This document shows, in pieces, positions 58,816 through 64,000 of a stretch of 64,000 bases of DNA. Within the stretch, counting starts at the first letter, position 1; the number at the start of each line of letters is the position of its first letter. Source of the DNA: Lysinibacillus capsici (lineage in GTDB: Bacteria > Bacillota > Bacilli > Bacillales_A > Planococcaceae). The DNA is taken from contig NZ_PXXX01000011.1 of assembly GCF_003367505.1 (NCBI RefSeq), positions 248,001-312,000 of the forward strand, written 5' to 3'. The translations under genes and the position numbers were made by a program. The notes under the pieces were generated by a model that was given only the letters and a program-made list of their open reading frames with translations, ran no database searches and had not been told where the DNA came from.

Positions 58816-59193
58816 TTATTTTGAATACTCAACCAACCATTTGAATGCCAGTTCGTAATTATCGAAAAATTCAACAGACTTTTTTGTGTTGGATTTCTTT
58901 AAATGGTTCATTATCTCTCCCTCTTCAAGGAGAAACGCAATTGCTTTACTGTGTTTTAGCATTGTTTTATTATAGAACTTATCTTTCCATTCTTTTTGAA
59001 CAGAAAAATGATCTGGGGTGTATCCTTTCCTATCTACCAACAATTTGTACTCTCTACCTTCAGAAATAAACTGCTGACACACCTTTTCAAAATCATTAAA
59101 CCAATCATTAACGTCTTGAATTTTTATTTGACCTATCAGGTGGGTAACTATTATATCTCCTGAAACTTCGGTGTTGACATTTTTCACTATCAA
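58816..59193 (-). CDS. SpoIIAA-like/STAS-type protein (tentative)
   Basis: 125 residues, soluble, alpha/beta. Features of the SpoIIAA-like family: short beta strands with VTHLIGQIKI, KLLVDRKGY, KAIAFLLEEG and an end FFDNYELAFKWLVEY. No function can be assigned. Lies in the phage-like region but has no phage signature. Confidence 0.5.
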   Translation of the reverse strand: MIVKNVNTEVSGDIIVTHLIGQIKIQDVNDWFNDFEKVCQQFISEGREYKLLVDRKGYTPDHFSVQKEWKDKFYNKTMLKHSKAIAFLLEEGEIMNHLKKSNTKKSVEFFDNYELAFKWLVEYSK

Positions 59194-59317
59194 CTTAGAA
59201 TCATCTCCCTCAGTTTCTATTATCCATTAAAACCATATAAATTCAACGCTTAACTTATACCGCCTGCCGTTTACTTGCACTTCATAAAACCATATTCTAT
59301 GTTTGATTCAGACAATA

Positions 59318-59442
59318 AAAATAACGCTAAGCTTCTGCTTGCGTTTCTGTTTGAGTGGCCGATACTGGTAATACACTGATTAAAATTCTGGTGTAGAAAC
59401 CTCATCACCGTTATCTAAATAAAATTTCATAATATAGTTATC
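59318..59442 (-). pseudogene. Frameshifted small phage-type gene
   Basis: AGGGGGTG precedes ATG 59442; the frame MDNYIMKFYLDNGDEVSTPE ends at a TAA, but a shifted frame just beyond reads ISVLPVSATQTETQAEA and stops near 59330. The two parts together look like a short phage protein of about 40 residues. Two missing bases would join them. Confidence 0.45.
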
Positions 59443-59650
59443 CATATTCTCACCCCCTATCTTTACCCAATAAAACCACACCAAACTCCGCCCTATCGGT
59501 TACTAGTACATGACAGTCTTTTTCGATATCTAATGTTCCTAAGATACTTACTTACCCGTAACCAGTCCTTTTTATTTGTATGGCTGTTTGATGCAGTTTT
59601 CAAAGCAAAAGAAAAAGCACCCAAATAGGTGCTCTTGCTCTACAATACTA
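59443..59650. other. Non-coding stretch
   Basis: No gene seen. It holds one copy of an exact 30-base repeat (59581-59610, second copy 62577-62606) and the terminator of the secreted-protein gene (AGCACC/GGTGCT, 59616-59634). Confidence 0.45.
59581..59610. repeat. 30-base exact direct repeat, copy A
   Basis: Begins TGGCTGTTTGATGCAGTTTT and ends CAAAGCAAAA; identical to 62577-62606. Confidence 0.85.
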
Positions 59651-60082
59651 TTACCATGCAACCATTAATTTAAATGGCTGATCAAATACAATACCTGGGG
59701 CTGTTTCAATTACTTCAATATAATTCCATCCATAAGTCAGATCCTCTGCCGTAACATTTCTATCTGTTGCTACTTTGATAAAGTTACCATTCAGCACATT
59801 CATTTTGTGGTTACCATCTGGATGGAAAAGAAGCGATGCATATCCTGAATAACGATCATAATAAAACTTGTAGTAGCGAATCGGAGTATATCTGTTTGTA
59901 TAAGAATTTACATATTCACCACTTTTTATTTCTGTCGCTTTTTCATAAACACTACTTGTTGTTGCAGCATACTGAATAGTTTCTTCAGAAGTGTTTAATA
60001 CCTCATTAGCAGATGCTACATTATGTAATCCTCCAAATAATCCAAGTGCTATAACAGGTGCTAAAACTAAACCTTTTTTCAT
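59651..60082 (-). CDS. Secreted hypothetical protein
   Basis: 143 residues. N-terminal signal peptide (GLVLAPVIALGLFGG then HNVASA, cleavage about residue 25). The mature part is Tyr-rich and beta-like (YYKFYYDRYSGYASLLFHPDG). No family recognised. GGAGG precedes the ATG. Confidence 0.65.
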   Translation of the reverse strand: MKKGLVLAPVIALGLFGGLHNVASANEVLNTSEETIQYAATTSSVYEKATEIKSGEYVNSYTNRYTPIRYYKFYYDRYSGYASLLFHPDGNHKMNVLNGNFIKVATDRNVTAEDLTYGWNYIEVIETAPGIVFDQPFKLMVAW

Positions 60083-60240
60083 AAATAATCCTCCTTTTAT
60101 GTATTACATAAATAGTTTATCACAAAAAAATAAATAAAATTACCTTTAATTCAAAAATAAGGAATATTAACCATCCAAGAAACATACTATTTTCAATTTT
60201 AAACCATTTTTAGTATATTAAACAAATAATTGAAATAATA
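60083..60240. other. AT-rich stretch upstream of the secreted-protein gene
   Basis: Contains the promoter region of the 60082 gene; no gene seen. Confidence 0.35.
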
Positions 60241-60450
60241 AACTATATAAAAAGCCTCCATCCTAAGATGAAAGCTTTGATATTGTGGTAAATTGTCGAG
60301 TGCCCTTTTCTGACTCGTGGTAGAGGACGTTATTTTGTAACGAATTGTGTTCTAATTTTATAGTGCATTTCCGTGCACTTTGTAGCTATAGTAAGTTTGA
60401 CTGAATTCTATGGAAAGTGGACGAAGTTCACATATAAACCACTCCTTAAT
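60241..60450. repeat. Duplicated ~190-bp cassette, copy A
   Basis: Shares with 62605-62790 the blocks CATCCTAA.ATGAAAGCTT, GTCGAGTGC, AGTGCATTT.CGTGCACTTT, CTATAGTAAGTTTGAC and GAAGTTCACATATAAACCAC. On the minus strand each copy has a ribosome-like site GGAGTGG before GTGAACTTCGTC and ends in a terminator hairpin. This copy carries an extra 21 bases with a stop codon (CACTTTCCATAGAATTCAGT...) after GTGAACTTCGTC, so its peptide frame is broken. Confidence 0.65.
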
Positions 60451-60564
60451 GTTGGTCATAGTAAAACTGTGAATTGATACATTGATAAATAAACCGCAAA
60501 TAAAAAATGCCCGATTAATAACCAACCATAAACTTTTCTCTCGCTCTGAAATGCTTCAATTCCT

Positions 60565-60923
60565 TTAGTTAACATGAATTAAGAAGTCCTCTAAATGATT
60601 CATTGTTTCTGTTCCAAAGCCTTCCCCCTGTATTCTTCGAAAATATAAATTTCATATAGAAAAGCACTTTTCTTTTCTTCCTCAATTTTTAACCAAACAA
60701 AGCCTATTACCTTTTCTCCTCTTTGTATATCAAAAAGGTGATGATTAGGTGTTTCAATTCCATTTGGTAGTAAACCTTTTAATTGTTTGTGTGCTTTGGT
60801 AGAAGGCTCATCTCCCTGTTCATGTATATTTTTAGATAAAACATCCCAAAATCTTTCAATCTTATTTTGAAAGTAATTCTCAAATTCATCTTTTGACATT
60901 TTTCTTAGTACTATCTCTTCCAT
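60565..60923 (-). pseudogene. GNAT acetyltransferase, one-base frameshift
   Basis: From ATG 60923 the frame encodes a GNAT start and core (VLRKMSKDEFENYFQNK, KVIGFVWLKIEEEKKSAFLYEI, IFEEYRGK) and then goes out of frame and stops at 60600. The next bases, read one frame over, give GFGTETMNHLEDFLIHVN, the expected acetyl-CoA loop and helix of the family. A missing A in GGGGGAAGGC accounts for it. About 120 residues when restored. Confidence 0.7.
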
Positions 60924-61029
60924 TATTGTCTATCTCCTTGATATGTTTGACTTATCTATAATCTAATATTCATTCATCTTGAACTGAACTGCTTCGTAAG
61001 TTGAAAAATCAATACTTTTAGAATTAACT

Positions 61030-61062
61030 AAAAAGAAGTAGCCCTTCAGCTACTCCATCATT
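61030..61062 (-). terminator. Terminator
   Basis: AGTAGC and GCTACT arms with T-run on the minus strand; downstream of the HTH fragment. Confidence 0.55.
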
Positions 61063-61098
61063 TGTTCCAATATATTATTTCTAACCCTAAATATCGTC

Positions 61099-61305
61099 TT
61101 ACTGGATAATTTCCATGCGCTTACCAATCGCTCGCATACTATCCCCATCAAGCAATCTATGAAGTACCTCAACCTCTCGATCCCCGTGGACTAATGGAAT
61201 ACGTTTTTGTATCTCCGCAATCTTTTGCTCATACTCCTTAATTCGATAATTTAGAGAATATACACGCCGTTGTACTTCTGTATACACTGGATCACTTTGA
61301 ACCTA
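61099..61305 (-). pseudogene. Phage sigma-like/HTH regulator fragment (C-terminal)
   Basis: The frame reads SDPVYTEVQRRVYSLNYRIK, then EYEQKIAEIQKRI and a helix-turn-helix VLHRLLDGDSMRAIGKRMEI, as in phage ArpU/RinA-like or sigma region 4-like regulators. It is cut off at about 61300 by a stop and no ribosome site precedes it, so the N-terminal half is missing. The break coincides with that of the plus-strand fragment next to it. Confidence 0.55.
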
Positions 61306-61424
61306 CAGGCATTCAGTATAATCCCATAGGGAAGGATCGAATGACCTATGAAATATCTTATGGACCTGAAGTTAAATTGATAAATCACACTCACCTAAAG
61401 ACTTATAAATATCCACCAGAATAG
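61290..61424 (+). pseudogene. Plus-strand C-terminal fragment, toxin-like
   Basis: Open frame on the plus strand without a start: DHFEPTGIQYNPIGKDRMTY, EISYGPEVKLINHTHLKTYK, then YPPE and a stop at 61422-61424. The Gly/Tyr/His-rich compact end looks like the C-terminus of a polymorphic-toxin or wall-associated protein, but no family is named. It is broken at its left end where the minus-strand HTH gene is also broken. Confidence 0.4.
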
Positions 61425-61578
61425 TCAATTCTGTCTCCTGGTGGAACTATAGGCGGACCATTATAGATATTGTTTCTTTCACTCTTTATCCTCCTAAACA
61501 TCTTTCTACTATTCCCCATTTCACTCCCTTTGACTTAACTTTCCTAAGTATGATTGTTTTCAAATGTCTATCCCATTT
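61425..61578. other. Non-coding stretch
   Basis: CCACCAG / CTGGTGG arms (about 61412 and 61438) may be a terminator remnant. No gene seen. Confidence 0.35.
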
Positions 61579-62290
61579 TCAAAACAAACTCAACTGCTCA
61601 TATTTTTGCTTCTTGACAGGTAATTTCACTATTTCAGATATTTCGCACTCAATTTTTGTCGTTTGGTTCACCTTTTCCTGCTTATCGTTCACCATAACAG
61701 CTTCCAGTACGGGTCTAGATCCAACTTTTCTAATAGCTTGTAGTTCCTCTCCTATTAAAAGCACGCTACTTATGTCCTTCCTATCTACAAGCCCATTTCT
61801 CTTAATTGATATGCAACCATAAAAATTCTCTATCACCGTTGCCTGCTCACCATTTTCATAATGTTTATGCCTGATAAGTGATGCATCCAAATTTTCTACA
61901 ATATCGCCAACCTCAAATATGGTAGCCGGGTCTGTTACTGATTCTTCAAGAGACACAATATACTCAAAACATTCATTACGTTTATATGCCCCAATTGGTG
62001 GATAATCTGGACGATGCTAAAAAAACACACTGTAGTAACCATCTGCTCGTGGCTCCGTAATGATGTATTCCTCGTCAATTTGATAAAAATGTGAGGGTGG
62101 CTTTACTACACGAGCCAAATATATTAAGTACTTGAGCTTGCGCATCAATAGCAACATCCACTAGCTCAAAGTGATTCTTTTGGTAGGCTCTAAAGTGTGA
62201 TTCAGGTCTAGGGAAGCGGCTAGCACAATAGGCATGACCGCCATGTGGGAAAAGATAGTAAAGTTCACCTTTTGTGAAATGTAGTGTTTT
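61579..62290 (-). pseudogene. Degenerate phage-type gene (frameshift and nonsense)
   Basis: Three pieces on the minus strand read like one protein. Piece 1 (from 62290) has GELYYLFPHGGHAYCASRF and ends HFELVDVAIDAQAQVLNI; a shift near 62120 leads to piece 2 (LARVVKPPSHFYQIDEEYII ... GYYSVFF) which meets TAG at 62019-62017; the frame continues HRPDYPPIGAYKRNECFEYI to the end KKQKYEQLSLF at 61579. A CAG-to-TAG change and one indel explain it. About 235 residues when restored. Family not identified. Confidence 0.55.
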
Positions 62291-62539
62291 TTAACGTAGC
62301 AAAAAACATAGACCATGAGTCCTTATTGGTACTCTTTGCCTAATGTACATTATATGAAGTAGGAAATTTATTGTTTTAGCAACACGCGCTATATATAAGT
62401 GACCATTTGCAGGGTCAATGGCAATGTCCACATTGGTACACGCGGTATTAATAGTACCTAATGACGTAGATGAAATTGCTTGATTACTGTTAGCTCGTTT
62501 TTGGCAAATAAAATATATGTAATAACTTTTTGCTCTCAA
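62291..62539 (-). pseudogene. Degenerate fragment, possibly phage tail protein with BNR-like repeat
   Basis: Frame contains NTACTNVDIAIDPANGHLYI then ARVAKTINF; a shifted frame continues PTSYNVH and, after a stop, AKSTNKDSWSMFF. The spacing DIAIDxxNGHLYIAR ... AKSTNKDSWS is like a BNR/sialidase repeat of phage tail proteins. No ribosome site. Weak. Confidence 0.3.
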
Positions 62540-62576
62540 AACTACACAAACCCCGCTCTCTCACCTCAAAGCATTT

Positions 62577-62606
62577 TGGCTGTTTGATGCAGTTTTCAAA
62601 GCAAAA
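62577..62606. repeat. 30-base exact direct repeat, copy B
   Basis: Identical to 59581-59610. Confidence 0.85.
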
Positions 62607-62790
62607 TAAAAAACCTTCATCCTAAAATGAAAGCTTAAATAGTGTGGTAATCCTATTGTCGAGTGCTCACTTTTGACATTCTGGCAGAGCGTACCACGTT
62701 ATTTCGTAATTGTATGTTAGATTTAAAGTGCATTTTCGTGCACTTTAAATCTATAGTAAGTTTGACGAAGTTCACATATAAACCACTCCT
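62605..62790. repeat. Duplicated ~190-bp cassette, copy B
   Basis: Counterpart of 60241-60450. On the minus strand: AAAGGAGTGG, GTG 62775, a 40-codon open frame to TAG 62655-62653 (see separate entry), and a terminator-like hairpin. Contains a 14-bp perfect inverted repeat, arms AGATTTAAAGTGCA (62719-62732) and complement (62739-62752). Confidence 0.65.
62653..62775 (-). CDS. Possible 40-residue peptide in the duplicated cassette
   Basis: From GTG 62775 with AAAGGAG 9-10 bases upstream: VNFVKLTIDLKCTKMHFKSN then IQLRNNVVRSARMSKVSTRQ. Basic and small. The counterpart copy has VKLTIATKCTEMHYKI, similar but broken. Conservation of the hairpin DNA as much as of the peptide means it could equally be a small RNA. 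Confidence 0.35.
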   Translation of the reverse strand: MNFVKLTIDLKCTKMHFKSNIQLRNNVVRSARMSKVSTRQ

Positions 62791-62873
62791 TTCAAAATTC
62801 GAACTATAAAAACAAAATTAATTTATAAATACAAAAAGCCACACCTTATTAGATGTGACTCGCAATAAAAAAC

Positions 62874-63416
62874 TTATGCTAATCTTAAAATTACAATAGA
62901 GGCACTGATAACCGAACTACCACTAGTTGTAGTATTTAATAAAGATATTGGAGTGGTATCAATACTTCTTAAAGTAAGAACATCCATTGCATTTAAAGTC
63001 GTGATCACTTCACCAGTTTGCCTTGTGGTAGGAGAATTACCCCCATAATTGGAACCTGCTATTTGGTTGTTGCCATTGAACAAAGCAAAAGCAGAAGAAG
63101 GCGTACCTATAGCGAACACTTCATAGATAATAAGGTAAGTACCCATTTGGTTTATTATAATAGGTGTTGTTCCTGGTACATGTGTGACAAACCCTGCAGG
63201 AGTAATATTGCCATGTGTATTGAAAGTAATTTGACCATTATTCGGAATATCTATCTGGTTGAGCAGTTGTATCATAAATATAAGCAAGCTCTGGAAACCC
63301 CGTACCAACAGGTTGTTGTGGTACCTGTACTCCTTGATGGACATTCTTGTTATTACAACTTTCTTCACAATCTTCATGAATTCTGCTAACTCTTTTTCAA
63401 AATATAGACCAGCCAT
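62874..63416 (-). pseudogene. BclA/C1q-like exosporium-type protein with two cancelling frameshifts
   Basis: The 180-residue frame from ATG 63416 ends in a BclA-C/TNF-like domain: GFVTHVPGTTPIIINQMGTY, then SSAFALFNGNNQIAGSNYGG and DVLTLRS...SASIVILRLA. Residues of the middle (about 15-57) make no sense in this frame, but the adjacent frame there reads HEDCEESCNNKNVHQGVQVP then QQPVGTGFPELAYIYDTT, the natural lead into such a domain (AYIYDTT). A base lost near 63370 and one gained near 63267 explain it. The protein made would have an out-of-frame middle. Such domains trimerise on spore surfaces or phage tails. Confidence 0.65.
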
Positions 63417-63425
63417 GTATGTCAT

Positions 63426-63615
63426 GCTCCGAACTAATTTGCTCGGCGCAGGTCAGTCTGTCTTTCCGTAATAATTAGTAATTTATAAATACCAAGGGAG
63501 GAAAACCTTACCTCACCGTCCTGCCTCCCATTTTACAAGATAAATTTTTGAATACCTAATGTGTAACATATATAACGTTTGTAACATGTATCACATTTAA
63601 ACATTGATTAGTTTA
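63426..63615. other. AT-rich gap
   Basis: No gene seen; may hold the promoter of the 63416 frame on the minus strand. Confidence 0.35.
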
Positions 63616-64000
63616 TTATTTTTCAATATTATTGCAAGCATCAAGTATGTAATTCATGAATTGGATAGTATCATCAATACGTTGTTTTTTAGATTTATAA
63701 TAACGTATGTTCAATCCTTCTTTTATACTAATAGCTTCTTTTATAAGGTTATGCCATCTTTCTGGTATATGATTGATTGCATATTTACTAGCATCTACCT
63801 TTGAAACAATATCGCATTCTCTAAGTGTATAAAATTGACGTAACATCCCTGTAATAGACCACTCTACTTCCATATCGACAAATTTATTTGGTAACAGAAG
63901 AGCTATGGTCTTATATTTTTTTATTGTCTTCAATCGATTTAACCAATAGGTATTCATATTTTCTAAAACATATTCAATTAATATACTTTCATCAACATTA
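63616..64000 (-). CDS. C-terminal part of an aminoglycoside nucleotidyltransferase-like protein (right edge)
   Basis: The frame stays open to the window edge upstream of ATG 63957 (NVDESILIEYVLEN precedes it), so this is the C-terminal part of a longer gene. Sequence such as VEWSITGMLRQFYTLRECDI, VDASKYAINHIPERWHNLIK and FMNYILDACN follows the pattern of the C-terminal helical domain (DUF4111) of AadA/ANT(9)-type adenylyltransferases (V.....ARI.YT....K..A..WA....P). The nucleotidyl-transfer half is outside the window. Intrinsic resistance gene or degraded relative; cannot tell. Confidence 0.6.
   Translation of the reverse strand, partial: NVDESILIEYVLENMNTYWLNRLKTIKKYKTIALLLPNKFVDMEVEWSITGMLRQFYTLRECDIVSKVDASKYAINHIPERWHNLIKEAISIKEGLNIRYYKSKKQRIDDTIQFMNYILDACNNIEK

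Noticed and set aside
62291-62539. Homology between this fragment (VDIAIDPANGHLYIARV) and the next pseudogene (VDVAIDAQAQVLNI, LARVV)
   Set aside because: The likeness is short and the following sequences diverge; treated as chance until a profile search says otherwise.

Overview
The window looks like a chromosome segment of a low-GC, spore-forming Bacillaceae, most likely Lysinibacillus. The evidence is a GerA-type germinant-receptor operon, TPP, SAM-I and T-box RNA leaders of Firmicutes type, SLH surface-protein architecture, the parE/parC - plsY - yneR-like neighbourhood known from Bacillus, and a meso-diaminopimelate dehydrogenase (ddh), an enzyme well known from Lysinibacillus sphaericus. 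Species level is not claimed.

Layout. 1-2.7 kb: a DUF485 protein and an acetate-type SSS symporter. 2.7-6.5 kb: a TPP-riboswitch-controlled thiamine-precursor ABC operon (thiY, thiamine-binding protein, thiX, thiZ) ending in a TatD hydrolase. 6.5-12.5 kb: parC/parE on the minus strand, divergent from plsY and a HesB/YneR-like gene. 12.6-16.9 kb: spore germination operon in the order A-C-D-B. 16.9-18.1 kb: metA behind a SAM-I riboswitch. 18.2-22.5 kb: GIY-YIG protein, lipoprotein, TrmB-like regulator divergent from a TSUP permease, panF/yhdT. 22.7-32.2 kb: a ten-gene minus-strand cluster joining a complete branched-chain-amino-acid-type ABC transporter to a KAS III-like enzyme, an alpha/beta hydrolase, two SDR proteins and an acyl-CoA ligase, behind a near-consensus CcpA (cre) site. 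32.5-44.5 kb: GNAT, hydrolase, a large MalT/BTAD-type regulator, ddh, a Crp/Fnr-type regulator divergent from an MFS permease, an oxalate-decarboxylase-like bicupin and a MocR regulator divergent from lysE. 45.2-56 kb: a type 2 isoleucyl-tRNA synthetase with its T-box, an ECF sigma factor with its membrane partner, Lrp and DJ-1/PfpI genes, an SLH/DUF6612-like surface protein, and aconitase.

From about 56.2 kb to the right edge the character changes. Genes are short, mostly minus-strand and AT-rich, and include a phage lysis module (small membrane protein, holin, amidase) among decayed fragments. I could reconstruct several single-base lesions by eye: a nonsense codon before the holin, a nonsense codon and a frameshift in a phage-like gene, a one-base deletion in a GNAT gene, two cancelling frameshifts in a BclA/C1q-like gene, and a junction where two genes on opposite strands are both broken. 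A roughly 190-bp cassette is duplicated inside this region. The last ORF runs off the right edge and resembles the C-terminal half of an aminoglycoside nucleotidyltransferase. I read this as a decaying prophage or accessory island just downstream of acnA.

The observations most worth following are: the KAS III-like/ABC-transporter cluster with a predicted Cys-His-His active site; an oxalate-decarboxylase paralogue whose lid loop reads SDLN instead of SENS; a 21/42-bp degenerate tandem repeat present at two loci; several operator-like palindromes tied to adjacent regulators; and the decayed island with its duplicated cassette. No tRNA, rRNA, CRISPR array or intact insertion sequence was seen.
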